NCBI RefSeq assembly: GCF_008629675.1
Contig: NZ_VWOX01000014.1
Coordinates: forward strand, 1 to 64,000
Origin: Roseiconus nitratireducens
Lineage (GTDB): Bacteria; Planctomycetota; Planctomycetia; Pirellulales; Pirellulaceae
Reading direction: 5' to 3'
DNA: 64,000 bases
The notes beneath the pieces were generated by a model. That model worked only from the letters and a program-made list of their open reading frames with translations, did not search any database and had not been told where the DNA came from. Shown here piece after piece: positions 7,217 to 16,491 of this stretch. Every line of letters begins with the position of its first letter. The first letter of the stretch is position 1. Both the position numbers and the translations under genes were made by a program.

Positions 7217-10200
7217 CTAGCGGTTCGGATCGAAACCGGTCTGAGCGAACTCCTCTTCCTCCTGGATGATGATTCGCGGTGTGACCATCAACATCAAGCT
7301 GGAGGCGTCGCGTCCGACCGCCACGTTGCGGAACAGTCGGCTGACGTACGGAATCTTGCTGAGCATCGGGACGCCGCGTTCGGCTCGCCCTTCGCTAAGT
7401 CGCTTGATGCCGCCCAGCAGGATCGTCCCGCCGTCTGGAACACTGACGGTGGTGCTGACCTGTGTGAAGGCGAACGTCGGCAATTGCACCGTCGAACCGG
7501 AGATGATTTCCTCTTCTTCGTCGGTATCGACCGCGTCGTCACCATTGACCACTCCGTCACCGTTGGTGTCTTCCTGGTCTTGGCTGCTGCGGCGTGACCG
7601 TCGCGAGCCTTCGAAGGTGAACGTGTCGACGTCTCCGATTTGGCTGAAGAACGGAACCAGCGTCAGCCGGACAAAGCGTTTGTCATCGCTGACGATGCCT
7701 TGGACGTTCAGCTGTGTGCCTTCGTTGAGCACGACGATGACCGGCTGTTGGGCGACGGCAAAGTCACCGACCACCGGGGTGATGCTGGTCACGAACGGTT
7801 GCTGCGATTGATCGGAGATCGTTGCGATCTGGCCGTCAAACAGCGTGACCTTGGGAGCCTGCATGACGTTCGTCCGCTCGTCGCCTTGGGCGGCTTGCAA
7901 GAAGAAGAACGCTTCGATGTCGCTCAGGATGGCAAAGCCGATCGATGACAGGGCCCCAGGGTCGGGAGCACCGAAGGCCGGTGTCACGCCGAAGGAGCCA
8001 TTGTTGAACTGGATGTCCAGGTCCGCGGTCGGAATCTGCGAAATCCCATCCCAGCCGATGGTCACGGTCGGACCGGCGTCATCGGAAGGCAGCTCTTGGA
8101 CGTTGTCATCGAACTGCACGTTGAAATCGACACCGATTTGTTCAAAGAACGTATCGGAGAGCGTGATGAATCGAACTTCGATCGTGATCTGCAGGTTCTG
8201 CAGCGAACGAAGCGATTCGATCAGGTCGACGATCTGGTCGTGCACGTCGCTGGTCGTGCTGATGATCAAGCTCAGGTTTTGGGGATACGGAGCCATGGTG
8301 CTGTTGCCGCCCAAGGCTTCCCAGGTGTCCGGCGCGACCGTGGTCTCGATCAGATTCATCAGGGAGCTAAAGTCGGCAAACGAACTGCCGCCGGACATCC
8401 CTCCGGTCGGGCTCTGCGGCCCGAAGCCGCCTTGAGCTCCCATCGGCGAGTACTGACCCAGCACGTTCGGAGACATCTTGCTGGGCTGCAGCGCGTTGGC
8501 TTGCCGCGTCGCAAGGTCGGTCATCGAGACCGGCGTCATTTGCACGTTCACCTGCGGGTTGGTCATCTGGTAGGCCGCACGAAGTGCCCCGGCCAGACCG
8601 TCCTCGTAGCTGGACGTGAAGTTGGGGATCGGGGTGACCAAGTCCGCAACCTTGTACACGCGAGTTTCCACGTTCAGACGCTTGGCTTCGGCGCTGGTGA
8701 TGTTCAACACGTCGTACTTGATCTCGTAGCCCAGATCCAGCGGCTCGAGAATCAAGTTCAGGGCGCTCTTGAGTTCAATCGCACCCGGCAGGTTCAACGT
8801 GACCGGCGTATCGCGGGTGACCCGGACGGCCTCCATGGCTCGTTCGTTCAGCACGATCGGCATGTTGGTCACGTTGGCCAAATCCTCGATCACTTCGCCC
8901 AGCGGCCGATTGCGGTACTGGACGTTGACCGGCGTGGTCAGCTGTTGCTTGATCTTCTGTTCCTGAACGCTTCCGAACAGGGACCGAGAATCTTGCGAAC
9001 GTCGCATGGACAATTCGTGCCACGTTTTGGGATCGGGCATGGCCAGCGGTTGGTTCAGGTCCATGCCGTCAAAGCTGGACGCGGACTTTTCCACTTCCAT
9101 CAAGCCCATCGCGAACACTTCTTCCTTGCCGGCTTGAATCTCCTTGAGCATCAAGTCGCGCGTTCCGAAGCGGCTGACGTGGAACATGTTCGTGGCGATC
9201 GTCGAACCCGGTTTGAGTTCGGCGACCTGCTTGGCGACCACTTCGGCCTCGGAGAACCGACGCTCTTCGATCAGGTCATTGAAGGTGTCGACCAGCGTCG
9301 AGATCTCTTCGTCGATTCTCGCATCGCGGGCGGAAACGGTTGCCAGTTCGGTGCGAACGGCATCGTTTTGCAGCTCAAGTTCGATCTCCGCGCGGTTGGC
9401 TTCGACGAATTGTTTCTGCTTTTCCAATTCCCGATCAACCATTCGGGCCAGCGTTCGCTGACTGGTTTCGTCGATCGTCGCTCCGTCGACGCGGCGACGC
9501 AAGCGGTTCAGGCTGTCCAAGGCGTCCAGCGGTTTCTCTTCCCGCATTTCGGCTGCCTTGGCCAATTCCGAAGTGATCTCGCGATACAGCCGTCGGGTCT
9601 TCTCTTTGGTCTCCGCATCGACCTTGTCGATCGGCGACATTTCGGTGTCTTCGCCGGGGGTCGGCAAGCGAGCCGGTTGAAGCAAGGTCAGCTTGTCTTT
9701 CAATTGGCTGCGTGTCGCCAGGTCCAATTCCGACTCATACTTCCAGGCTTCCAGGAACAACTTGCGCGCTTGCTCTTTGTCGCCGGCTTGCAACGCCTGC
9801 AATCCGGATTCGTACAAGTCGGTGGCGTTGCCGGCGGCAGCACTTTGCGGTGCGTTGTTCGCCGGGCCTTGGATCGGGGCACCCAAGGCTTGCACTTGAG
9901 CAACGGACCCTTCGGCGTTCGGACCGGCGTTGAACAACATCTGTTTGATGAATTCGGCTTCGTTGCCGTCTAATTCCTGTTGGCCGCCCGCTTGGACGAT
10001 TCCGGAGTCCAGAGTGCCGGCGCGTCGTGCGGCGGACTCGGCATCCAGAACGAAGTCCCACACGCGAGGTTCGCCGGCGGCGTAGGCCGATTCGGGAACG
10101 CCCAACGCTTGGGCCTGGCGAGCCAGACGCAATGCGGTGGCGGTGTCACCTCGGTCCAAAGTTGCCCGGCCCACGGCGACCAGCCGCAAGGCTTCGCGCT

Positions 10201-10690
10201 TGCGGGCGGACATGTCGGCCGATCCGGCGGTTGCCACGGCTTCGTTTCCGGGCAACGCCTGAGCGTCGATCGGATTGGGCAGGGGCGTTCCACCGGCGGG
10301 CAAGTCCAGCAGTTCGGAATCGATGCCGGCGACTTGCAGGTCGACCCGCAGTCGGGCCACTTGCGAAGCCAGCGACGGGTGTCGTCCGGCCGCGGCTGCC
10401 GCGGTGCGGAACGATTGAACCGCCGACTCGAATTGACGATTCGAGATCGCGGTTTGCGTTTGCCGGACCAATTGCTCGGCCTGGGCCAAGGTCATCGGAG
10501 TCGCGGCGGCACCGGCCGTGGGGCCGGCGTACGAAGGAGCGGCAACCGATGCCGCGCCCGATTTGTCATTGGATGGCGGGTTGGACCCCGGCATCGAAAG
10601 CTGTGCGGAGACGCTGGACGCCCCCACAGCCCACGCCATAACGGCGATGCCCCACGGATTGGGGCCGAATAGTTTTTCGCGGCGTTTCAA
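7217..10690 (-). CDS. Secretin (type II/III secretion or type IV pilus outer-membrane channel family)
   Basis: A very large secretin-family protein, 1157 residues from a TTG start at 10690, which has GAAGGAG 7-8 nt upstream and is followed directly by a signal peptide (KRREKLFG...SSVSAQ). The GTG at 10756 has no ribosome binding site. The N-terminal half is Ala/Gln-rich and helical with TPR-like segments (about 60-560). An N0/STN-like domain follows at about 585-680 (NRPLGEVIEDLANVTNMPI), then an N-domain near 810-880. The secretin core at about 930-1150 ends with VPDGGTILLGGIKR, GVPMLSKIPYVSRLF and LMLMVTPRII. A perfect 12-residue EF-hand/dockerin-type calcium loop (nt 7535-7570) interrupts the core. 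The DUF1559 pseudopilin-like proteins could be clients of such a machine, but no GspE/PilB ATPase is in view. Confidence 0.9.
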   Translation of the reverse strand: MKRREKLFGPNPWGIAVMAWAVGASSVSAQLSMPGSNPPSNDKSGAASVAAPSYAGPTAGAAATPMTLAQAEQLVRQTQTAISNRQFESAVQSFRTAAAAAGRHPSLASQVARLRVDLQVAGIDSELLDLPAGGTPLPNPIDAQALPGNEAVATAGSADMSARKREALRLVAVGRATLDRGDTATALRLARQAQALGVPESAYAAGEPRVWDFVLDAESAARRAGTLDSGIVQAGGQQELDGNEAEFIKQMLFNAGPNAEGSVAQVQALGAPIQGPANNAPQSAAAGNATDLYESGLQALQAGDKEQARKLFLEAWKYESELDLATRSQLKDKLTLLQPARLPTPGEDTEMSPIDKVDAETKEKTRRLYREITSELAKAAEMREEKPLDALDSLNRLRRRVDGATIDETSQRTLARMVDRELEKQKQFVEANRAEIELELQNDAVRTELATVSARDARIDEEISTLVDTFNDLIEERRFSEAEVVAKQVAELKPGSTIATNMFHVSRFGTRDLMLKEIQAGKEEVFAMGLMEVEKSASSFDGMDLNQPLAMPDPKTWHELSMRRSQDSRSLFGSVQEQKIKQQLTTPVNVQYRNRPLGEVIEDLANVTNMPIVLNERAMEAVRVTRDTPVTLNLPGAIELKSALNLILEPLDLGYEIKYDVLNITSAEAKRLNVETRVYKVADLVTPIPNFTSSYEDGLAGALRAAYQMTNPQVNVQMTPVSMTDLATRQANALQPSKMSPNVLGQYSPMGAQGGFGPQSPTGGMSGGSSFADFSSLMNLIETTVAPDTWEALGGNSTMAPYPQNLSLIISTTSDVHDQIVDLIESLRSLQNLQITIEVRFITLSDTFFEQIGVDFNVQFDDNVQELPSDDAGPTVTIGWDGISQIPTADLDIQFNNGSFGVTPAFGAPDPGALSSIGFAILSDIEAFFFLQAAQGDERTNVMQAPKVTLFDGQIATISDQSQQPFVTSITPVVGDFAVAQQPVIVVLNEGTQLNVQGIVSDDKRFVRLTLVPFFSQIGDVDTFTFEGSRRSRRSSQDQEDTNGDGVVNGDDAVDTDEEEEIISGSTVQLPTFAFTQVSTTVSVPDGGTILLGGIKRLSEGRAERGVPMLSKIPYVSRLFRNVAVGRDASSLMLMVTPRIIIQEEEEFAQTGFDPNR

Positions 10691-11052
10691 CGCGACACTC
10701 CTTCTTCGCGGTGAGACTTCAATCGGAACGTTTGTTTCGTTTTCGCCTACGTTCACGAAAACCGATCCGTTGGTTTAGCCCCACGGCACGTTTGTCCAAC
10801 GAGTTGGACCGACGTCCGCAATTCCCACCCCACGTCCAAACGGTTCAGGCGCGATCGGGGGCCGACTTCCGTCTACCGATAGGGGCAGACATGCCGGGAG
10901 CTAAGGGACACGGAAGCGGGGATACGAGGTTTGCGAGCCGGCTGTCAAGCTCGGCAGAGGCCGCTTTCCCGCTTTTTTTCGAAATGAAACCCGTGTCGGT
11001 CGGGAACGCCAGCGACTTGAGGAAGAGTTGAAGAAAACCGGCGCGATTCATG

Positions 11053-13275
11053 TCAATCTGGGGTGTCCAGATAAGGATCCTGGCCGATCTCGCGTTGCAT
11101 CTTCTTGCGTTCTTTTTCGTGGTGCAACAGGACCATCCGGTCGCGGAAATGCTTCTTTTCCACTTTGCGTTGGGCGCGACGGAACAGCTTCGCGTAGGAA
11201 TCGACGGCGGTCGTCAGCGATTCGCCCCGCGTCTTCAAACGCTCGGCCTTGTCCGGCCCCAAGCCGCCGCGGAGGATGTCATCGTCCAGGGACAGGTATT
11301 GCCGGTAGGAACCCGGGTCGCCCTGCCGTCCACAGCGCCCGATCAACTGGCGGTCGATGCGGGCCGCGTCGTGAAGTTCCGTGCAAATCACGTGCATCCC
11401 GCCCAGGTCAACGATTTCGTCCGTCAACTTGATGTCCGTCCCGCGGCCGGCCATATTGGTGGCCACCGTGACCCGGTCACGCTGTCCCGCGTCGGCGACG
11501 ATGTCGGCTTCCTTTTCGACGTTGTTTGCGTTGAGCACCTGGTGCGAGATTTCCAACTCGGTCAGCATCCGCGACAGGATTTCACTCTTGTCGATCGACC
11601 GCGTGCCGATCAGCACCGGTCGGCCGCTGGCATGAATCTGTTTGACCTCGTCAACGATCGCCTGGAATTTGGCCATCATCGAGCCGAACACGCGGTCGGG
11701 AAGCCGTTTTCGCTGGGGCGGCCGGTTGGTCGGAACGCGCAGCACCGGGGTGCGGTAGATCCGTTTGAGCTCTCCGGCACTGGTGGCCGCGGTTCCCGTC
11801 ATCCCGGCCAGGAAGTTGTACCGCAGGAACAGGTCTTGGACCGTGATCCGCGCCGCTTGGCCGGTCGGCACACTGATTTCGATTTGTTCTTTCGCTTCGA
11901 TCGCCTGGTGGATCCCGTCGCGCCATTTGCGTCCTTCGGCCAGCCGTCCGGTGAACTCGTCGACAATCACGATTTCGTCGGTCCCCTGATCTCCGGGACG
12001 AACCACGTATTGGCGATCCAGCAGGAATTCCCTCGCCACTTTGATGGCCCGTTCGGTGTACTCGTACAAATCCACCAGGCCCATCGTCCGCACCAGGTCG
12101 CTTTTGGGCAGGGAACGTACTTTTTGTCGTCCGCGAGCGGTTAATTCGTACTGCTTCGTTTCGTCATCGATCGTGTAGTGATCTTCCAATTCGTACTCTT
12201 CGGCATGCTCGGCGGCCCAGCGGTAGGTTTCGACGATCTGGTCTCGCACCGTGTCCTCAATGCTGCCGATGATCAGCGGCGTTCTGGCTTCGTCGATCAG
12301 GATGCTGTCCGCTTCGTCGACCAGGCAAAAGTGCATCCCCCGCATCACCGGTTTGTCGCCCGATTGCGAAAAGCCGGCTCCACCGTCGCCCAGCATTTCG
12401 GTCTGAATGCGATTCTGGGCGCGGAGCAGCAAACGGTCCCGCAAGAAATCGAACCCGAACTCTTTCGCGGTGCCGTACGTGACCGCCGATCCGTAGGCCT
12501 TGCGACGCGACCCTTGGTCGTCCGGGGTCTGAATGATGCCGACCGAAACGCCCAGCTTGTTGTAGATCGGCTGCATCCATTCGGCGTCCCGCTTGGCCAG
12601 GTAGTCGTTGACCGTTGCCAGGTGGGCACCCTTTCCGACCAACGAATGCAGGTACAGCGGCAGCGTCGCCGTCAGCGTTTTGCCCTCGCCGGTCTGCATC
12701 TCGGCGATGTGGCCTTCAAACAGCGAAATGCCACCGATCATTTGCACGTCGTAATGCCGCATCCCCAGCGTGCGGCGTCCCGCCTCCCGCACCAGCGCGT
12801 AGCCTTCGGGCAGCAATTTGGCCAGCTTTTCGCCGGCCATCGCGCGGTACCGCAGTGCCAGCGACCGCTTCCGCAGGGCTTCATCCGACTCGGACTGGAA
12901 TTGCGGTTCGAAGGCGTTGATCTCGCCCAGCATCCGCTTCCAACGCAACATTTTGGGATGGAAGCCGCGCCGGGAGAAGGCGGACATCGACTTTGTCCCG
13001 AGGGTCTGGAACCGTTCCGGCGCAATGGTCGGCGCCGCTGCCGGTGGGCCCGCGTCGCCGGGCCCGTCGGCTGCCGCTGCATCGTCTGGCCCATTGTCTG
13101 ACCCACCGTCTGACCCGTCGACCAGCCCATTGTTCAGCCTATTGTCCGCCGGCGAGGTCACCGCGGAGGCCTCCTGGTGCGTTTCACCGGCAGCGTCATC
13201 CGCCGCCCGACCGGTCGGTGTGGCCGGTGCGTCGGGCGACTGGCTGGGATCGGTGCTGCTTTCTCGAACGCTCAT
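11053..13275 (-). CDS. secA: SecA-family preprotein translocase ATPase, short form
   Basis: 740 residues. SecA drives Sec-dependent export by ATP hydrolysis. Walker A M-Q-T-G-E-G-K-T is at about 190-197, with HYDVQMIGG just before it. The DEAD-type Walker B V-D-E-A-D-S-I-L-I-D-E-A-R-T is near 317, followed by helicase motifs (AGMTGTAATS, VATNMAGRGTDI, LIGRCGRQGDPG). It is shorter than the usual 830-950 residues: the chain stops soon after the helical scaffold (ends QREIGQDPYLDTPD) and lacks the C-terminal linker with the zinc-binding CxCxxC(H) tail that binds SecB. The N-terminus carries an extra roughly 70-residue Ala/Asp/Pro-rich segment. It may therefore be an accessory SecA rather than the housekeeping one; a second, longer SecA elsewhere in the genome would settle this. 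Neighbour of the secretin on the same strand. Confidence 0.88.
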   Translation of the reverse strand: MSVRESSTDPSQSPDAPATPTGRAADDAAGETHQEASAVTSPADNRLNNGLVDGSDGGSDNGPDDAAAADGPGDAGPPAAAPTIAPERFQTLGTKSMSAFSRRGFHPKMLRWKRMLGEINAFEPQFQSESDEALRKRSLALRYRAMAGEKLAKLLPEGYALVREAGRRTLGMRHYDVQMIGGISLFEGHIAEMQTGEGKTLTATLPLYLHSLVGKGAHLATVNDYLAKRDAEWMQPIYNKLGVSVGIIQTPDDQGSRRKAYGSAVTYGTAKEFGFDFLRDRLLLRAQNRIQTEMLGDGGAGFSQSGDKPVMRGMHFCLVDEADSILIDEARTPLIIGSIEDTVRDQIVETYRWAAEHAEEYELEDHYTIDDETKQYELTARGRQKVRSLPKSDLVRTMGLVDLYEYTERAIKVAREFLLDRQYVVRPGDQGTDEIVIVDEFTGRLAEGRKWRDGIHQAIEAKEQIEISVPTGQAARITVQDLFLRYNFLAGMTGTAATSAGELKRIYRTPVLRVPTNRPPQRKRLPDRVFGSMMAKFQAIVDEVKQIHASGRPVLIGTRSIDKSEILSRMLTELEISHQVLNANNVEKEADIVADAGQRDRVTVATNMAGRGTDIKLTDEIVDLGGMHVICTELHDAARIDRQLIGRCGRQGDPGSYRQYLSLDDDILRGGLGPDKAERLKTRGESLTTAVDSYAKLFRRAQRKVEKKHFRDRMVLLHHEKERKKMQREIGQDPYLDTPD

Positions 13276-13529
13276 CGGGGTCTCGTACGGGCATCGACCG
13301 TGAAAAGTTTTGCCGAAACACCCTGGTCGTCGGACCGGTCGGGGCGGCGGCGGCGGTCCAAATGATCCAAAACTGGGGATCTGGGAGTTCCAGGGGGCTT
13401 TGGGTGGGTGGTTGGGAATTCTGGAAAAACTTTGCGACTCGTGACGGACGTTCTTGATCTGACGGCCGATTCCGTCGATCGACTTATACCAGTCATTCCA
13501 GTATTCCCGGACTGCGCGAGACTACAAAG

Positions 13530-14906
13530 ATGAAGAGAAATTTTCGAGGCATGACCCTGGCAGCGTTGCTGCTGTGCGCCTCACCGTCGGTTCACGCCGG
13601 CAACCATTCGCTGGCCCACACCGGAGCCGGCGCGGAGTCGAACACGTTTGTTGGCGACATGGACACCCGACGATCTTACCACGTCGGTGACACCATCGCC
13701 CCGGTATCCAATTACGCACCCATCAACGTGGGGGACATGCAATCGGTCCCTTATCCGATGGAAAGCATCCCGCACGAATCGATGGTCTTTGAGGGCTACC
13801 CTGCTGAGACTTGCGACGCCTTCGGTTGCGATGGCGGCTGCGACGGTATGGGGTGCGACAGCGGGTTCCTGAATCTGTGCAAGAAGGACGGCTGGATCCG
13901 TGCCGAGGGACTGATCATGTTCATGTCCGAGCGGCGTGCCCCGGCCTTGGTCAGTTCGGCTGCGGAGGGCGAGTTTCCGATTCTGCCCGATGCGATGGTC
14001 GAATTCGGTGAGGAACTTGATGGAGGCGTCTCCGGCGGTTTCCGCGGTGACGTCGGACGTTACTTCACCGACAGCTTTGGCATCGGCGGCCGCGTGTTGT
14101 GGTTGAGCGAAAACGGTGACGACTATTCCGCTAGCGGAGACGGCACCGGGCGTTCGATCGGTCGCCCCTACTTCTTCGTCCCCACGGTCAACCCGGGGAT
14201 TGCCCAAGAAGACGCGCTGCTGGTCAACCAGGCTGGACTGTTCGCCGGTGACGTGCAAGCAAGTTTCTCGACCGACTTGATCGGCGCAGAAGCTTACGCA
14301 CGCTTGACCTATTGCAACCAGAAGCAGTGCCGATTGGAAATGATCGGTGGTTACAGCTTCTTTGCCTTGGACGATGAAGTGCGAATCCGCAGTCGGTCGG
14401 TCGACCTGCAGACGGCGACCGCGACGACGTTCGCCAGTTCGTTCGATACCGAAAACCGTTTCCACGGCGGACAAATCGGTTTTGAATCGCTGATTCGGCG
14501 CGGACGCTGGAGTGCCCGCGCGTTGACCAAGGTGCACTTGGGCAACATGCAACAGTCGGTCAACATCCGCGGCTACACCGATGAAGTGACGCCGGGAACT
14601 CCGCCGTTGGCCCGAACCAACAGCAGCCTGCTGGTGATGGAAAACCAAGGTGAAGAGTCGCAAGACGTCTTCACGTTCATCCCCGAGATGAACTTCACCC
14701 TGGGATACCGTTTCCGCGATCACGTTTCGTTCACCGTCGGGTACAATTTCCTGTACTTTGATTCGGTCGCCCTTGCCGGGGAACAAATCAATCGCAACCT
14801 CGATACCGACAACTTGGGTGCCGCCGTGGTGCCGCAAGGCTTCGATATCGTCGACGGCAGCTTGTGGGTCCAGGGCATCAGCCTGGGTGCTTCCATCGAC
14901 TACTAG
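13530..14906 (+). CDS. BBP7-type outer-membrane beta-barrel protein
   Basis: 458 residues with an N-terminal signal peptide (MKRNFRGMTLAALLLCASPSVHA). A Cys-rich linker lies near residues 92-117 (CDAFGCDGGCDGMGC...C), followed by an aromatic, alternating barrel-type sequence starting at GWIRAEGLIMFMSERRAP. The C-terminal part (FIPEMNFTLGYRF, VSFTVGYNFLYFDSVALAG, ending SLGASIDY) matches the planctomycete BBP7 (PF07585) pattern. It probably sits in the outer membrane; its function is unknown. It is a single-gene unit closed by a strong palindromic terminator. Confidence 0.85.
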   Translation: MKRNFRGMTLAALLLCASPSVHAGNHSLAHTGAGAESNTFVGDMDTRRSYHVGDTIAPVSNYAPINVGDMQSVPYPMESIPHESMVFEGYPAETCDAFGCDGGCDGMGCDSGFLNLCKKDGWIRAEGLIMFMSERRAPALVSSAAEGEFPILPDAMVEFGEELDGGVSGGFRGDVGRYFTDSFGIGGRVLWLSENGDDYSASGDGTGRSIGRPYFFVPTVNPGIAQEDALLVNQAGLFAGDVQASFSTDLIGAEAYARLTYCNQKQCRLEMIGGYSFFALDDEVRIRSRSVDLQTATATTFASSFDTENRFHGGQIGFESLIRRGRWSARALTKVHLGNMQQSVNIRGYTDEVTPGTPPLARTNSSLLVMENQGEESQDVFTFIPEMNFTLGYRFRDHVSFTVGYNFLYFDSVALAGEQINRNLDTDNLGAAVVPQGFDIVDGSLWVQGISLGASIDY

Positions 14907-15030
14907 GCGGGAAGGTATCCCCTGCCGCCAACGGGGTTGAAGGCAAAACATCGGTCTGGAACGATTCGAAGCGTTTCGTTGAGTCCGGGAATTGATACTT
15001 CGCCGTTCCTAGCAGATGTGAATCGATCAA

Positions 15031-15062
15031 ACGCGTGGCCACGTGGCCACGCGTTTTTTTTT
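15031..15062 (+). terminator. Palindromic terminator of the BBP7 gene
   Basis: ACGCGTGGCC-ACGT-GGCCACGCGT (15031-15054) is a perfect palindrome with a 10-bp stem and 4-nt loop, followed at once by a run of eight or more T. The next gene's ribosome binding site begins only about 7 nt later. Confidence 0.93.
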
Positions 15063-15081
15063 CATTCCGGAGGATCCAGTT

Positions 15082-16011
15082 GTGACCAAATCTGGCATCG
15101 TCATGGGGCTGTGGCCGATCGCGGGCATCACCACCGTCGGCGTCACCAAGGACGCCGCGCGCGAGACGATTCGCGCCGCCGTTGAAGCCGGCGTGACAAC
15201 TTTCGATACCGCGTACAGCTATGGGTACGACGGCGAAAGTGATCGCTTGTTGGGCGAATTTGTGCGTGCCGAACGTGACCGGTTCACCGTCATGGGCAAG
15301 GTCGGCCAACGCTGGACGCCGGATCGCCGACGTGTCGTCGACGGTTCAAGCCGACAGTTGATCGCCGACGCCGAAGAGTCGTTGGCGCGAATGAAGTTGG
15401 ACCAATTCGATCTGCTGTATTTGCATTCCCCCGACCCGAATGTGCCGTTGGAAGAGTCCGCCGCTGCGATGGAATCTTTGCGAGCGCGGGGGCTGTGCCG
15501 CCAATTGGGCGTTTGCAATGTCAGCCCGCCGCAGTTGGACCAGCTTGCCAGCCGGATGGACCTGCACGCGATTCAGTGTCCGTTGAACCTGGTGCAAACG
15601 GACTCGATTGCCACCCTGATCGATCCCTGTCGGTCGGTCGGGCGATCCGTGTACACCTATTGGGCTCTGATGAAGGGATTGTTGGCCGGCAAAATTTCAC
15701 GCGACCATGTCTTTGCCGAGGGAGACAGCCGACCTGGATACGCCATCTATCAGGGGCAACCGCGTCAGGCGATCCATGACATGCTGGACCAGCTTTCGCT
15801 GATCGCCCGACAATTCGGACAGAGTGTGGCGCAGTTGGCCGTCGGTTGGGTGATCTCTCAACCCGGCGTCACCGGAGCTCTGGTGGGAGCGAGACGTCCG
15901 GAGCAGATCCGAGAACTCGCTGGCGCCCGTCCGATGGACGCGGAGCTGCTGGCCGCGGTCAATCGTGTTGCCGATCCGACACGCCGTCGCGTCGAAGACG
16001 CCCTGCCCTGA
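15082..16011 (+). CDS. Aldo/keto reductase
   Basis: 309 residues from the GTG at 15082, chosen because GGAGGA lies 8 nt upstream. The longer frame from 15043 begins inside the preceding terminator. NAD(P)H-dependent reductase of the TIM-barrel AKR superfamily. The catalytic tetrad is visible as Asp and Tyr in F-D-T-A-Y-S-Y-G, Lys in V-M-G-K-V-G and His in Y-L-H-S-P-D. Later family features are the LGVCNVSPPQL strand, the QCPLNLVQ segment and the C-terminal cofactor loop GALVGARRPEQI. Substrate unknown. The stop codon lies inside a 21-nt tandem duplication. Confidence 0.93.
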   Translation: MTKSGIVMGLWPIAGITTVGVTKDAARETIRAAVEAGVTTFDTAYSYGYDGESDRLLGEFVRAERDRFTVMGKVGQRWTPDRRRVVDGSSRQLIADAEESLARMKLDQFDLLYLHSPDPNVPLEESAAAMESLRARGLCRQLGVCNVSPPQLDQLASRMDLHAIQCPLNLVQTDSIATLIDPCRSVGRSVYTYWALMKGLLAGKISRDHVFAEGDSRPGYAIYQGQPRQAIHDMLDQLSLIARQFGQSVAQLAVGWVISQPGVTGALVGARRPEQIRELAGARPMDAELLAAVNRVADPTRRRVEDALP

Positions 16012-16036
16012 GAGAAAGACGCCCTGTCCTGAGGGT
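15995..16036. repeat. 21-nt tandem duplication spanning the aldo/keto reductase stop codon
   Basis: AAGACGCCCTGCCCTGAGAG-type unit at 15995-16015 and again at 16016-16036, differing at a few positions. The AKR stop TGA (16009-16011) is within unit one. Confidence 0.85.
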
Positions 16037-16092
16037 GAGAGTGAGGGTTCGGGCCTCAAGCTGGCTGAGCAGCGGTGTTGTCGCCAACCACC

Positions 16093-16125
16093 GTTAATTG
16101 AAAGTCCGCGTTATTTGAAATCCGC
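16093..16125. repeat. 16/17-nt duplication spanning the stop codon of the small membrane protein
   Basis: GTTAATTGAAAGTCCGC (16093-16109) and GTTATTTGAAATCCGC (16110-16125) are tandem copies. The minus-strand stop (16111-16113) and last four codons lie in the second copy, and the first copy sits just downstream of the stop. Confidence 0.75.
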
Positions 16126-16338
16126 GAAATCATCATCTCCCAGCGGTTCGGCGCCGAAGTCATCTTCCGCCGAAGCAAAGTCGTCTTCGCCAGGCACGCC
16201 CTCTTCGAACACTTCCTCACCGTCCGGTTCTTCCGCGGCACGTTTGGCTCCGGCCGGTTTCGGTGACATCTTTGCCGCAATCGGAACGGCAAGGATCACG
16301 GCCAACATCAGCAGGGCCCAGGGGATGAAATAAATCAT
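16111..16338 (-). CDS. Small single-pass membrane protein with acidic tail
   Basis: 75 residues: an N-terminal transmembrane helix (IPWALLMLAVILAVPIAA), a short basic stretch (KMSPKPAGAKRA) and a strongly acidic C-terminal tail with repeated DDF/DDFAD elements. The topology suggests the tail lies in the cytoplasm or along the membrane surface. I do not recognise a family. It has no Shine-Dalgarno sequence. It is followed by the convergent aldo/keto reductase and preceded by the kinase gene on the same strand, 150 nt away. Confidence 0.65.
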   Translation of the reverse strand: MIYFIPWALLMLAVILAVPIAAKMSPKPAGAKRAAEEPDGEEVFEEGVPGEDDFASAEDDFGAEPLGDDDFADFK

Positions 16339-16491
16339 GTCGGGGAAGGAGGGTGCAGGAGGGGCGAAAAAGGGGACGCAGGTCTTTTCTTGACCCGATA
16401 GTTTAGTTCACGCTGGAGACGATACCAAACCGACAGCGAATGCGGCGGCGAGGTTTCGCTCCGCGGTTTGCATTCTTCAGCTGTCCCCCGG

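Noticed and set aside
8096..9973. 625-residue open frame on the + strand opposite the secretin gene
   Set aside because: It lies entirely antisense to a well-supported secretin gene, has the His/Gly/Val-rich look of a mirrored high-GC frame, and shows no family motif or ribosome binding site.
10691..10756. GTG at 10756 as secretin start
   Set aside because: No ribosome binding site, and it places 22 polar residues before the signal peptide; the TTG at 10690 has GAAGGAG 7-8 nt upstream.
11050..13101. Two long + strand frames opposite SecA (364 and 307 residues)
   Set aside because: Antisense to intact SecA motifs; no protein features.
13581..14951. 456-residue minus-strand frame opposite the BBP7 gene
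   Set aside because: Antisense to a gene with a clear signal peptide and barrel motifs; no recognisable domain; typical GC-driven shadow.
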